NCBI RefSeq assembly: GCF_023101765.2
Contig: NC_064242.1
Coordinates: 8,792,327 to 8,856,326, forward strand
Source: Spodoptera frugiperda
Lineage: Eukaryota > Arthropoda > Insecta > Lepidoptera > Noctuidae
Direction of reading: 5' to 3'
DNA: 64,000 nucleotides
Below are positions 23,777 to 36,016 of the stretch, in pieces. A model generated the notes under the pieces. It saw only the letters and a program-made list of their open reading frames with translations, had not been told where the DNA came from and did not search any database. A program made the translations under genes and the position numbers. Position 1 is the stretch's first letter, and every line of letters begins with the position of its first letter.

Positions 23777-26499
23777 AAAGTTGTATGAAAACTATGAAAT
23801 CCCATATTTAGCTTCGTGTCTGCTTCTCCAAGTAAACCAATTAGTTGACACAGAGATTCTTCAGTAGCAAGATGCCTTTGATCGTTATAGAATCAAAGCA
23901 CACATCTAACAAGGCCTATGACAGATTTATTACGACTTACCAAGAATTCCTTTCTTGTAGATATTTTTTAAAGGAAATGATTAAATATAATTATGCAGTG
24001 ACCGTGTTTTGGATGCTTTGTTCTAACATTGTTGGGATGACGACATCGAAGTGAATGGAACGCAAATATATATTTCTTAAAAAATCCTCTTCTTTAGTAT
24101 ACACTTACCATACCATGAGAAACCTTTATGTAAACGAAATGACTTCAACGTATTCTTAAAACGTTTCGAATATTATAATAGGTGCAATGTTTGCAAATTG
24201 AAAGTCAGCCAACAGACCTTGGTACTAAAGTAAAGACGTTATGTGCTTTGGATTATGTTCGAGAATATCTCAGACATTTTGAAAATCAATACAAAATAAA
24301 TGGTTCTCAGCAACAGATTGTCGATTCTCCACGCGACGCATACCAATAAGACTCATCGTAGGACAGTTCCCCATCATTTAGCAAGTGCGGTCATTGTACT
24401 CAATGCTCATTGCCGTTTGATTGAGACAATGCATCGGTCCGTTACGGTCTATAATAGAAACCATGATTTTATTTCCCCAGTACCATCAACCATAACAAGA
24501 ATAGCTTCCAATTCCAACCATGAAAGAACTCCAATGATTACCCGTAGTTCATTAACACTTTCGCAATTGTTTTTACGCTCTTTTAATTGTGACCAATGGT
24601 TAAACCTGTTTTATGTTGCTTCACAATATCAACGGAGACGCTCAAACATAAAGACAGGAAAGACCGAAACTAAACTCGGCGAATCCAAAATCGATTCACG
24701 AAAGATGAAAAATATAGAAGTGTCAAGATCCTTGCGATTTAACACAATACCATGGGTGGACCTTTAAAATACCGCATGAATACTTTTTAATGCGCCAACG
24801 ATACGACCAACGTTTATTGTGTAGAACAGTTGACAATGGATGAAATATTTTTTTCGTGAGACTTAGATCTTGAGAGGTTCATTCTTTTTTTTTTGTATAT
24901 TTCATATAAACTACATTTATATGAAGTCGTATCTGTGCGAGGACAAAGGCTAGCTGTCACGGTCCGAGATATAGTTGACAGCTGCAGAATTTCCGAGCGA
25001 GCGTTCGTAACTTACCGTGAAACTTGCACGCTTACCAACAAAGAGTCCGTTAGAAATTTTAACAATTCAAAATTCATTTATACCGTCATTCGTTGACGAT
25101 GCATGTTGACACACCTACCGTTAAAATGAATGGGAAGCGCCGTCGATTCCATACAAAGTGCATATCGACGTTGGTTTTATTTCAATGCCAATGTTTTCTG
25201 CAGCCTCAAGAGGTTTTTAATAGTCTCATGCGATTTATGTGGTCACGCTCGATCGATCACACCTTCTTGTTCAATACGTTCTGCGGACATGGTATCATTT
25301 ATGATTATCGCTGTGTCGGAGTCTTTGAAATTGATTGGCGTACGATATTTGTCTGCGGCCTTGTAGATTTCACGATGCGCTAGCCTTTTGCGCTTAATTA
25401 TTTTCTATTTTGTTGTCCATTCTTGACCCACACCTGGCATCGATGGTTACTGTAAAATCAAACCACCAAGGTATTTTAAAATTATTTAAGAATTTCATAG
25501 CATCCGTTTTACATTCCCTTCACATGAGTTAAGCCCAAATACACATACGACCGTTCGGCCGGCATCTTTATTTCATAAACGAAGTTATTATAAAATATCA
25601 ATTCACTATGGAATTTCGTGAATATTTTCTTAGGATCCCGTCTTTATTATTATGATACCATTGTGCAACCATCTGTGATCTATCTGTCAATGTCGGAGAC
25701 CTTACGAGACGTTCCAATTTATTTAACAAAAAAAATATCCTTGATAAGTTGATACAGTATGTCTTTTATTAAAATGGATTCTTATGAAGAATAAATTATA
25801 TGAAAATATTATTGGTAGCTCAGAAAATCTGTTACCAATGTGTTTAATATGGGTTTAGTATTATCTGCTACTTTAAATCTGATATCATTTTATCAAAACA
25901 CTTTTCTTGTTCAATCTTGATGTGTTTTTAAACCTAAAAACATGTTTTAAATGTTCTATCAAGATGATCTACAACTGATAAAAAGAAACATTAGCAATAG
26001 TAATCACCACGTTTTTGGCATACTTATCAGGAATGGTTTACAATCCCAAATACTCTAGTATTAGCAAATAATAATATAGGTACTCATCTGTTTCCAACTA
26101 TCGCTTTGGAATAATATCGATGCTGTCGATAACTCGATAAATACAAAGATCGCTGATAGCAATGTTGTCTTCTAACGCCTCCGATGCTTCCATGAATACA
26201 AATTCTATAACTACATATTTATACACTATCACTACGTTGAAACCTAACCAGTTATTGAACTCTACGTGCTTCCAGCCAATGCCAAGGTTTTCATGGTAAT
26301 GCAACCTTTGTGATATTTATGATAGTTGCTTAAGATTCGGCTCATGGAATTACAACAAGGAGTTTGTTCTCTTTTAGTATTTACTAGCCTTGTCTAGTCT
26401 TTCTTGAACTTGAGCAAAAATATAGTAGTAGTTGTTGCATGCCTATTTAATTAAAGTATCATTAATTTACTATTTCTTTAGTTAAACCATTATTGACTG
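23777..26499. other. Gene-free stretch with a 155-codon orphan frame
   Basis: The longest frame outside transposons (24300-24767, plus strand, 155 codons) is here. Its translation is basic and rich in serine, threonine and arginine, without domain, signal peptide or repeat. No splice sites or promoter are obvious, and one ORF of this size is about what 64 kb on two strands should give by chance. A CpG-richer patch lies at about 24930-25380. No repeats were recognised. Confidence 0.45.
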
Positions 26500-26665
26500 C
26501 ACCGTTGGCACGGTGGCTGAGTAACTGGCTGCCGTGCTACGTGTATTGGGTTCGACTCCCGCACGGAGCAGTTCTTTGTGTAATCCACAAATTGTTATTT
26601 CGGGTCTGGGTATATTGTGTAGGTAAAATTATATGTTTGTAAACGCACCATCACAAACAGTATCT
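26500..26665 (+). mobile_element. tRNA-derived SINE with A and B boxes, copy 1
   Basis: The head GTTGGCACGGTGGCTGAGTA contains a pol III A box, TGGCTGAGTAACTGG (26514-26528). The B box GGGTTCGACTCCC follows at 26548-26560 at normal tRNA spacing. The body continues GCACGGAGCAGTTCTTTGTG, TAATCCACAAATTGTTATTT, CGGGTCTGGGT and TGTTTGTAAACGCACC. Reversed and truncated copies are at 31676-31812 and 42368-42510. A real tRNA is excluded because the cloverleaf cannot be completed and the body continues into a SINE tail. Confidence 0.82.
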
Positions 26666-28422
26666 GTTGAAATTTAACTAAATGGCAATATGTTATGTAT
26701 GCAACAGTGTATTCGTAGCCAAGATACATTCAACTAATTAATGCAATACTTTCATCATCAATAAAACGTTTACTTTGTTCAGTAACATCGAAATAATCTA
26801 AGCGGGCCCCTTTATACCGTATTGAATATTCAATTTTACTCACAGTCTACTGTGTAATTGAGAGGAAACTTATTAGGTAGTTGTATAATCACAGATTAGT
26901 ATGCGATCGGCTCTTCTGCGACACAGATAAGCTGTTGAGACTCCGATAACGATCAGTATTCGAGTTACAAAGGCAATTGTCCGGGATTTTTGTGTTTGAG
27001 GGCCATTGTGTATAAAAATATTCGATTGCGTTTTGAATGCAATTTCTATGTTGTCCCGACAGTAATAGATACTATGTCGCGTACGTCCCCACAAAAGATA
27101 GATTGCGCATTGATACACGATATACCTGATGTTTTTGTACCTTGTTGTTCCATTGTTATAGAACTGTGTCACAATGGAGATTTGTGATTAGCTGTCGAAT
27201 TCAGAAAAATATATCGAGTCTGTAATTAGGTGCTATAGGAAACATTCGGGCGATTTGTGGAATATTATCGTTTTCTTAAATAATGTTTTGTAGTAAGAGA
27301 AACTGTTCAGCTGTGTCAGAATTCGATAATTGTAACTATGCACTTTTAACTTACTTAGATGCAATTTTTTTCGTTTTATTATAAAGATTTTTAAAAACAA
27401 ACAATAACTTTTAAAAAAGGATACATAAACTAATTTTGACATGGTCCAGTACCTACTAGTACCGATCAACACCGGAAAGGTTATTTAAGATATAAGAGAT
27501 CTTTATTTAGCTCCTAACAAAAGAATAAAAAAGCGTACATATATCAGCAATATAACATAAAAATTTCACGCAATTTCGTACGCATTACCAAAAATAAATA
27601 TTTGAGTAAAATTTTCACGCTTCTGTATTGAACCAAAATAGAACGGATTTAAAATAAGGATGAAACAAAAACGGTATAGAATGCGGACAAAACATTCTTG
27701 GAATTTACATCGCAGTGGGCAATCACTTCAAGTAAGACTCGACGGGGTTTAAAGAGACGACAATACAACCAGTAGCCCCTTATTATTTTATTCCACGGAA
27801 ACCGGACAACAGCTACCAAAAATTCATTGTTGTACTCATGTTTTTACTCCAACATTTGTTTTCTCCCAAGAACATAATAGGGTTACGAAACCTAAGAATC
27901 TATTGTTTCCATCTGTTACTTACCTTCAAATTATAAAAGCCGGTAGCAAAATATTGTTTATTTTACAGTTGAAAGGGCTTTTAACAGTGACATATGGACT
28001 CTTTCTGTTGAGTGCATTCAAATTTATGGGACCATGACCACCGTCGGAATTGGGTTATTGTTTAAATTTAGAAAGCTCGTGCTGAAGAATTGTTTCTGAT
28101 TGAACCACACGCAGTTGCTAATTTATGTCAGCTTGTTTGTTTGTTTGTATTTTTCTGTCGTCTTTGCGTTTCTTTGTTTATTGGTCTACCAAAGGATAGT
28201 GTGAGGTTTTGAAACAAGTTTGCAAAGATTCCTTGAAAGATCTTCATCTTAGATCTACAGGAAAATACGAAAAAGAAACGCATTTTGACTTATCTATTTT
28301 CTACTGTCATTTTCGTAATGAATTGAGTAACCTATAATTAATTATCATTTGCCGAGGCAATAGAAGCGACAGAAGATAACACACACGTCCTGGTTTTGTT
28401 TTGTAACGTGCTATTTTTTGTT
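26666..28422. other. Gene-free stretch
   Basis: A 99-codon minus-strand frame (26873-27172) overlaps a 65-codon plus-strand frame (26990-27187). Neither has recognisable features. A short TTTG repeat lies near 28134-28149. Confidence 0.5.
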
Positions 28423-28606
28423 AAAGAGTTACAAGTTTTTTTTTTTTTCAGGGAGGAAATCATTTAATATCTTTTCTCTCTATCTTCCTAGGATGAGGCG
28501 AAATGTAGTGTCAAACTCGAACAGATTAAAAACCGCCCCGTTTCTACTCCTGCTATTTGAGAGCCCAGTGATCCGCTAGACAGTCCGTCGCTCAAAGAGT
28601 ACAAAG
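28423..28606 (-). mobile_element. R1-type LINE 3' tail, degenerate copy
   Basis: After a T run it reads CAGGGAGGAAATCATTTAAT, TTAAAAACCGCCCCGTTTCT and ACTCCTGCTATTTGAGAGCC, and ends near GATCCGCTAGACAGTCCG. All blocks match the 3' UTR of the copies at 23209 and 35538. An imperfect target duplication flanks it: AAAGAGTTACAAG (28423-28435) against AAAGAGTACAAAG (28594-28606). It is older than the two long copies. Confidence 0.7.
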
Positions 28607-30198
28607 TCTGGAATTGTGTGAAGAACTTTATTATATTTTATTGTACGAAGCTATGAAAAAATGGCATTAGCTAGGATTTACTCTAACTAAGGTAAACGTA
28701 GTTAGAACAAAATACAAGAATAGCCAACATGGTTTCACAATATAGCACCTTTCTCAGAATTTACCTATTCCATTAGTACATACAAGCATCAAGTTCAAGT
28801 TCAAAGAACGGCAACTGTACTATTTCCTACGAAATGAACTAATAAATAAAATTATAATAAACAGACACCGTTACATTGCATGTGATGTCTCCAATTTCTA
28901 AATGCAGGTGTTACTTTTAATACTGAGAAGTTAATATGATAGTAGATATGTACAGTGCATAGATACTGAGTTTATTATTGTAAAATTGTCTAGGTATATT
29001 ATGAAACCTTCCTTAGCATTAAATTAATACGTATGTCAAATGGTGGCAAATAGAAAGAATATAATTGGAATACGGAACATAATATGGTCGCAAATACACA
29101 ATGTAAAATAGAGCATGGTTGCAGTTTTTAAATATTTCTTTTTTTTTTTAATTTTAGAATTGTACCCTAATGTATGATTAAGCTCATTCACTGTTACTAG
29201 GGACTTATAACTTCTAGTACATGTAACCTCACTTTGTTTTATCTCTTACGATCTCGTCAAACGATTACAATAAGTTGAAATCGTGACGAAAGAATAATCC
29301 GAATAACACTAAAGATTAAACGATTAAAATAATGCATAATTAAACAGTCAAACTTTCCCACTGCATTGTGTATGAATATCATTATAAAACGTAGGAAAAT
29401 TATTTAAAAAAAACTGTTAACGTATACTTAATTGCTAAAGGGTTGGTTTTACAAGCAAACAGCAATAATAGTTACAGCTCATCATCAACGGGGTATTGTA
29501 AACAATACATTATTACCTCCAATAAAAGAAACAACATAATTACACCGAAGGTTTTGTTAAAAACACCCAAAAACGAACCTAAATAACGGTAACATTTGTC
29601 AGTGAAAACCAGTATTAATATAAAAACGGCTCGTAAAAGTCTTGTTATTTAAATGCCGAATCAGATATAAAAAATACAAACTCATTAAACTTTGGAAGCT
29701 AGTTAAATAATTGTTTAGTGAAATTAGAAGGTACACATAATCTTTATTGGACGCATTAGAATCGACATTGGATGTGAAAGTTTTAAATCGAATGAAGCAA
29801 TTATATGGATGACTGCAATTAAAACCGATGAAATGCCACATGGTTATGTGAGTGAACATTGAACGCTTTTTATTGCTGTGAGAAACAATAATTTTGATTA
29901 TAAAATTGTCAATTAATATAGCAATGATGGTAATGGCACTTTGTTAATGAATGTTGTGTGGACAAGTGATGACAGTGACGCACTTCTGTGCGGTTTACTT
30001 AATGATGTTAAACTGGATCAACTGTAGAGATTTTGTACAATAATATATTAAAACGTTAAGCTGTTTCTACAAATTGTATGCAGTATTGTATTACGGTTTG
30101 TTATTTTCAAAAAAGCAGTTTTTACTGAAATAGTGAATGAAGGTAATATTAAAAACATAGCAGCAATGCTATGATTTTAATATTAGCTTTACATGCGA
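28607..30198. other. Gene-free stretch
   Basis: Only an 86-codon minus-strand frame at 29599-29859, with no recognised domain. No repeat was identified. Confidence 0.5.
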
Positions 30199-30346
30199 AA
30201 CGTCTAGGCTTACCGGAGAAAACAGGAGTAGGAACTTGGTGGTTTTTAGTCAGTAAGTGTTTGACACCAACTGACTTAAAATCACCAATCCTCTTACCTC
30301 GCCCAGGGCGGGAGAAGTCACTGGATGATTTTCCCTTCTCAAAAAA
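30199..30346 (+). mobile_element. R1-type LINE 3' tail, degenerate plus-strand copy
   Basis: GTCTAGGCTTACCGGAG, ACAGGAGTAGGAACTTGGTG, GTTTTTAGTCAGTAAGTG, CGGGAGAAGTCACTGGATGA and TTTTCCCTTCTCAAAAAA follow the order of the 36170-36322 tail. The short A run 30341-30346 is its 3' end. An internal deletion removes part of the CCGGCTCGA block. I found no convincing target duplication. Confidence 0.7.
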
Positions 30347-30388
30347 GCCTCACAGCAATTTATTCCCATCTTAAGAAATCTGTCAGAC

Positions 30389-30500
30389 TTTATGTTTGCT
30401 CCCTGTCTGTATACAAAATTTCGTCAAAATCCGTGCAGTAGTTTCAGCGTGATTGACGGACTCCTATCTAAAGAACCATATTCCCACACTTATAATAATT
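30389..30500 (-). repeat. Degenerate RTE-like tail, reverse orientation
   Basis: TATACAAAATTTCGTCAAAA, TCCGTGCAGTAGTTTCAGCG then an AACCATATTCCCACACTTAT block resembles the complement of the family at 4466-4655 (ATTTCATCAAAATCC...GCAGTAGTTT). It is a fragment with no coding capacity. Confidence 0.45.
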
Positions 30501-31675
30501 ATAAGTCTGATAGTGTGATTGCATGTAGGTATAGCTATTCGAATGTTTACATAGCTAATCCTGTAAAATCAAAGCTCACACTTACTATTTGTATACAGTC
30601 ATCTATACATCTACAGCTTTTAAATACTCACCGAGCACTTAAAGGAAAAAAAAAACATTTTACTGGTACACTAAAAAGAAACATGAAACGATTTCTCCAC
30701 ATCATTATATTCATTTAGTTAGTCAGTTCTAAACATGAGTTGTTTGTTTTTATTCGCCAAAATTACATGCTTGGACAACGTTTAGACGATGATTGCGCAA
30801 TTTCACTTATGATTATGACTCATAATAGTACACTTTGCATCGATAAACATACAAATAAGGTATCGTTCTACCTTACATCCACAATTAGGTACTAAAGCAA
30901 TGATGAAGATTGTATGTATTAAAAAACTACTATAATCTTGGTCTGTTTGCACAAAAAGTAACGGAGATTTTTTACTGCGAACATTATTGGTTTTTGTTTT
31001 ATAATGTTCTTAAACGTGTTATGGTTTTTTTGTTTAATTTGAGGTCACATAGTTCAGGTATAGATAAGATATTTTTGCTAGAGGCAAAAAAACTACATAC
31101 TGAACTGTGTATCTAGGAAGAACTTAAAGTTTTATACAAGATTCTATTTTGGAGATCATACGTATACAAACAAATTATTGTCTTCTTTTATTTTAGCGTC
31201 TCATTTTTCCAATTTTAGAACATTTTGTTGTCGATCTTCAAGACTTTATAAAATAAATAAGATTTTTGAAATTTCGAAACTTGACGTTACTATATCATAA
31301 AAACTGAGTCTATTTTTTATCGTCCTGCCAAGAGGTCCCTAGGGTTGTGTGATGAAATATTATTTCTTTTTGTTACTCCATCACGTCGCTACAGATCAAT
31401 CATGTTCAAATTGGGAATCCACATTAGACACCCCTGGGGTTACGGCTATTGTATTAGTTACAAGTTTCGAAAATGAAACAACTTTTCATTTGAAGAACGA
31501 TGTTTAAGCAGTCTACGTCAGACATGATAAAGCTAATAAAATGTTGAAAACTAAGTACTAAAAATAGATGGTACAACAGACGTTATTATTTCAGACGATG
31601 TTTATTAAAAGACTAGACTTATTGAATAGAAACCTCTTTTACCGATCTACCAATCAAAAACTTTACAATCTATTC
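30501..31675. other. Gene-free stretch
   Basis: Short frames only (68 codons at 30910-31116). No repeats recognised. Confidence 0.5.
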
Positions 31676-31812
31676 ACATTACACCCAGACCCAAAACTAC
31701 AATTTGTGGATCACACAAAGAGTTGGTCCGTGAGGGAATTGAAACTACTATCCATTGCACAGCAGCCGGTTGCCTACCCACCGCGTCAACTGTGCAGTCT
31801 AAAAACCTTACT
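31676..31812 (-). mobile_element. tRNA-derived SINE, reversed copy
   Basis: On the plus strand it reads ACACCCAGACCCAAAACTAC, AATTTGTGGATCACACAAAG, AGTTGGTCCGTGAGGGAATT, CAGCAGCCGGTTGCCTACCC and ACCGCGTCAACTGTGCAGTC. This is the reverse complement of the element at 26500-26665. The B-box region is mutated, so it is probably transcriptionally dead. Confidence 0.75.
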
Positions 31813-34149
31813 TTGAAGGTGGCACTTTAAAATCCTTCTATGAAACAATGCGTAAGTGAATTCTTGATTCTGATCTACGGATGACTAACCCAAGCACAAG
31901 AGGGTAACAGGACCATTGATTTTTCAAGCCTCACGTGGCAAAGGGTGAAAAGAGGAAATCCAATAACGTATAGTCACTCACCCCTTGAATTTGGACAAAT
32001 CGAATTCCAATTAACGTTAAAACAATTTTGGTAAGTCAGTTTACCCAAACCAGGAGATTTCGCAGTCACATGCTTAGGAATTTAAGAAGGAAACTTTATC
32101 TTAGTGATATACTGGTTGATACTGGTTTAGAGAAAAACTTTGTTGATTATCAATATTTTTGGACATCAATCAATACGATGCACACAAAAACATTACATAG
32201 AGTTTCCACAAACCGCCGCATAGCGACCGTATCTTTGCGAAAACTATCAATAAATAATGGGATTGCAAAAATTTTACATCACGAAATGAATTTATTTTTA
32301 TAAATTCTGTCATAATTCATCATCGGAATCCATTGATTTCAACTGCAACCCTTTTCTTTGTTTTGGGTCAACAAAAATTATATGCTGACAGACATTCGGA
32401 CAGAAATTGATACCTCTACTAATGTATGCGTTTATTCCTCGAATTTTTTGAAACAAAAAGTTCGTATGATTCATAACTCAGACCTATGAGAAATTCTAAC
32501 GAACCCTAATACGTTTTGTAGTTTATGACATCAGTATTAATTGATTCTTAGTATGAGTTTGAAGCCTATAATTTGTTTTTAAATAGTATTTAAAATTGAA
32601 GACAGCAGATGATTAAAATTTCATATAGTGTTATATTTGTTTAGTCGCTCTAAGGCTATAATTATCTACTCTGGTGGTTTCGTCTCGATACTAGTGAGGG
32701 GAATATTTTGAAATCTAATAATAAATCGATACTCGAATGCAGACAGTTATTGAACTTGGTGAAATGATGATAAAAATAATTAATCGATAGTTTTCACGCA
32801 AACATCGTTAACATGCAACTGCTATTCGAATAATAATATTAGAGACATTGTGACCGTTTAGATGAATTTAACTGACTCGTCAAATATAATAAATACTAAG
32901 ATATCAACATTCGCCTTTGAAGTAAATTGTAAATAGGCGAAAATAAATGTGTTTTTATATCAATGTTCTTTTATGATCATTAGTATTGATGAATTGATAG
33001 AAAACAATCGAGTCTAGCTTTAATATTTTGTATCGATGTATCGATTTGAGCAACCGATATAAACAATATTTTGAATGATCAATCGTTATGGTCAACTTTA
33101 ATAGTCTAAAACGATTCTTATTAGACAAAATAATTGCAGACTCTAGCTTAATACTGGTTGAATGTGAAGGTCTTAAGAAGTATCTAATTGGTTTTGGTTT
33201 GCTCATTATAAAATAGTTTCTTTACTTATGATTATAATCATAAGTAAAATTATTATAATTTGACTAGATTTTTTTAACTGTATTTTTTTACAAACGATCT
33301 ATTTCCTAGTCTTCTTGATAGTCATCAAATAAAAGGTTGCAAGGGCGCGAGGATGATTAACTAACAGGGAATTTTATGTTCTATATTTGTGTTTTTTAAA
33401 TGAGTTTTAAAAATTCTCAGTAATAGCTCAGAGTCTAGAACTTTACGAGATGTATAGTACGTACTTTACCTACTCTTCTGTTTACCCTTTCGGGAAATAA
33501 ATGGCATGATTTCATATTAGACATCAAACTATGAGCTACACTATCCCTAATGAAAATAGAAAAATTCAAAACAATGTCCCAAAAATGTCACATATGTACA
33601 CTCAACTTAGAGGTCTTAATAAGTGCGTTATTTATCTCAATGTAGGACCACGCATGCTTGTGGCTGTTTTAATTAAATAAATTGCTTTATCTAGTGAGAG
33701 ACAATGCGTCGGTTATGGGGGGAATTTTATTAACACGATCCTATCTACGTCATACGGGTGGCCACTCATTTACTTAACAAATAGAATTGATTTGTTTGAT
33801 CCTAATCTCATTTCGCTCTATATTAGATTAGTATGTAAAGCCCATGTTCCTTTATTAGTGGGTTTGTACGGAAATGGAGGCAGGTTTGCATGTAAACTTG
33901 TTTATGACATTATTTTAAAGACCCCAGTCTTTAAAAGAATGGCTGTTTTTTATGAACAGTCTAGGTAGCTGTATGCGTACTCCAAAAAATGAAACACTAG
34001 ATGTTGTTAATAAAAAGAAAGGATTAACATACATTTTGGACCAGTATAAAACTTAAAACATTTTGATACGATTGTTCCCGAAGTAACTTATTATTTTGAT
34101 TTGTTTGAGTAGAATCTGGAAATGGTTTGATATGACAAAAGCTTCGAGT
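31813..34149. other. Gene-free stretch with a perfect palindrome
   Basis: Frames of 91 codons (32028-32303, plus) and 83 codons (32955-33206, minus) have no recognised domain. A 28-bp perfect palindrome at 33221-33248 is listed separately. No repeat family was recognised. Confidence 0.5.
33221..33248. repeat. 28-bp perfect palindrome
   Basis: TTTACTTATGATTATAATCA followed by TAAGTAAA equals its own reverse complement. It is A+T-rich and has no spacer. It may be a relic foldback or simply chance extension of a shorter palindrome. Confidence 0.8.
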
Positions 34150-34372
34150 AGTCGTATCGTCACGCCATTTAACCCTAAAGGGGTAGGCGGAGGTGGACAT
34201 TATAGCACGTAATGCCACTGTACAATGTAGAACCACTTTTCACGTTTTGTTTTATAAGACTATTGTCCTATACTGGGCACAATTCCAGATTCCGTTCTAA
34301 TACTGAGAAATTATTCGAAAAACCGAAAAAAGATCAAGAAATTAATACATTCTTCATATTATAATTTCTTTC
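34150..34372 (+). repeat. Lepidopteran SINE-like repeat
   Basis: CTAAAGGGGTAGGCGGAGGT, GGACATTATAGCACGTAATG, GTTTTATAAGACTATTGTCC, TATACTGGGCACAATTCCAG, and ACTGAGAAATTATTCGAAAA then ACCGAAAAAAGATC occur in the order seen, reversed, at 6125-6345. Diverged; no ORF. Confidence 0.6.
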
Positions 34373-34673
34373 CTATTCCTCTAAAAATCTATTCTCTATT
34401 ATTCCACAATTTCTAGGAAATATAGTGCTAACATTGTTTTGGTAATAAGAATATGCAACACGTGGGTTCAAACACACCGACACACCGACTTTGTTATCAT
34501 AGTGTTCTACTTATACTCACTTTGTAACTGCAGTACGGTGAGAAATATACGCTGTAACACGTTCTAATATTTTGTTAACAGTACTTGGTAGTAGAGTACT
34601 TACTTTAAGTTTTGCCTTACTAGGCTTTTTTCTAATGAAATACTTAAGTATTGACTGTTTTGTAAGATTTGTA

Positions 34674-34733
34674 CCCTTAGTATGAGTTTGCTTTACGTTT
34701 AAACGAGAGCGTGTTCGGCGCTCTGATAGAAGA
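34674..34733. mobile_element. Half copy of the GATTGGTTGG-family MITE
   Basis: CCCTTAGTATGAGTTTGC, TTTACGTTTAAACGAGAGCG and TGTTCGGCGCTCTGAT match the left half of the copies at 21405 and 50379. The sequence stops matching at the position of the fold-back centre. Confidence 0.5.
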
Positions 34734-35254
34734 AGGATGCTGTAGTTAGTCTGTCTTGTTTATTTAATAATATTGTCGTATTTTAGAATTACAGTTTAAG
34801 TCTAATGTGTTCGGGAAGAACTTAAAACTAGTAATCGATCGATCTAAAGCCATTATATCTTTATACGCCTACACAAAATCTAACTTGACATATAGTATTG
34901 ATTAAAAAACTAGGCTAAATCAAAATTTTAATAACTAAACTAATAATAAACAACTAGAGACCTTTGAGATACTTATAGTTTTTAACTATTCATTGTTAGA
35001 GTTATAATTTCATGTCTAGGTACCAGACAGGACATTCCCTCGAGCAAAGAAAAAAACGAGCACAAATTACTTCGTTCAAAACCACAAGAAGTAATTAAAG
35101 CATGTCAAAAATATTCAAGCAGAAAGCTAATTAAAACTACGACATATTTACAGACTAAAATAATAACAAAATGAAAAGGATTCTTTTAAATTACAGTTTT
35201 AAAGATAGCTAAGCTAGCAACAAAAATCTTCAGAAGATTCTTGGCGGTAACAAA
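34734..35254. other. Gene-free stretch
   Basis: Nothing recognised; A+T-rich, no frames above 60 codons. Confidence 0.5.
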
Positions 35255-35380
35255 ACTACTCGTATTACGAGCAGACTGATGGTAAACGATCACCGTAGCC
35301 TATGTTCACCTGCAAATCCTGTAACACCATACGCACCGCAAAAGCGTTGCAAACCGAAGACCGTTGTTGTTGCGGACGAG
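35255..35380 (-). repeat. Fragment related to the poly-A SINE tail
   Basis: TACGAGCAGACTGATGGTAA then ACGATCACCGTAGCCTATGT matches the reversed tail of the 59643 SINE (GAGCAGACG...CTGATGGTAAGCAATCGCCG), without the 7-base insert in that copy. It belongs to the same superfamily but is probably a different subfamily. The CpG-rich 35380-35520 that follows (GATAAAAACGCGGCGCGGCG) I cannot place. Confidence 0.45.
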
Positions 35381-35536
35381 AGTCGCATTGGAGGAATGTT
35401 ATTAACCCTTTTTTTGCAGATATTCCTGCTGCAGCTCACGGATAAAAACGCGGCGCGGCGTGGGGTTTTGTTCTTTAATCCGGAGAGAAAATACATCTGA
35501 AACTGAGCACATAGCTCACACCTAGCTTTACTGATG

Positions 35537-35574
35537 ATGGGCTCGCTGTCATTGCATGGGCTCGCTGTCATTGC
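35537..35574 (+). repeat. 19-bp tandem duplication at a LINE 5' junction
   Basis: ATGGGCTCGCTGTCATTGC occurs twice without a gap, at 35537-35555 and 35556-35574. The second copy is continuous with the ORF2 frame, and the first lies between it and the target duplication. Short 5'-junction duplications are known from target-primed reverse transcription when the end is joined with microhomology or template jumping. Confidence 0.85.
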
Positions 35575-36016
35575 AGCGGTAAGTCCCCTCTTTGAGGAGT
35601 GGCTAGAGAGGCGCCATGGCGTCCTCACCTACCGCCTGACGCAGGTGCTTACCGGACATGGGAGTTTCGGTAGGTTCCTGTTTTTGATTGGGCGGGAGGA
35701 AACGCCCGGGTGTCATCACTGCGAAGACCGCCCGGAGGACACGGTGGAACACACGGTTGCGGTCTGCCCTGCGTGGGCTGAACACCGCCGTGCCCTCAGG
35801 GAAGTGATCGGCGACGGCGACCTCTCGCGTCCGGCTTTGGTTCAGGCCATGGTGCGGAGCGAGGGGGACTGGGATGCCGTCTCCTCCTTCTGCGAAGCAG
35901 TCATGCTAGTTAAGGAGGAGGCGGGACGTGTGAGGGAACGAACTTCCTCACGCCCCAGCCGACGCGAAAGACACTCCGGGCGTCGGGGATCGCGTGACGA
36001 TCTCCGGCCACCGTAA
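35557..36016 (+). pseudogene. R1-type ORF2, C-terminal fragment with zinc-knuckle-like motif
   Basis: The open frame begins at 35534 (160 codons), but only from the second 19-bp repeat on is it LINE protein. Numbered from 35534, a conserved HGVLTYRLTQVLTGHGSFGR block (residues 28-47) precedes C-X2-C-X9-H-X4-C (C60, C63, H73, C78, in CHHCEDRPEDTVEHTVAVC). This motif is typical of the C terminus of R1-clade ORF2, where it is thought to bind nucleic acid. The tail is arginine-rich. Endonuclease and reverse transcriptase are lost by truncation, so the copy cannot move by itself. Confidence 0.88.

Noticed and set aside
24300..24767. 155-codon plus-strand ORF as a gene
   Set aside because: No domain, no repeat of codon pattern, no promoter or splice context. 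One ORF of this size is about what chance predicts for the window.
26500..26575. Functional tRNA gene
   Set aside because: A and B boxes are present, but the cloverleaf does not close and the sequence continues into a SINE body shared with two other loci.
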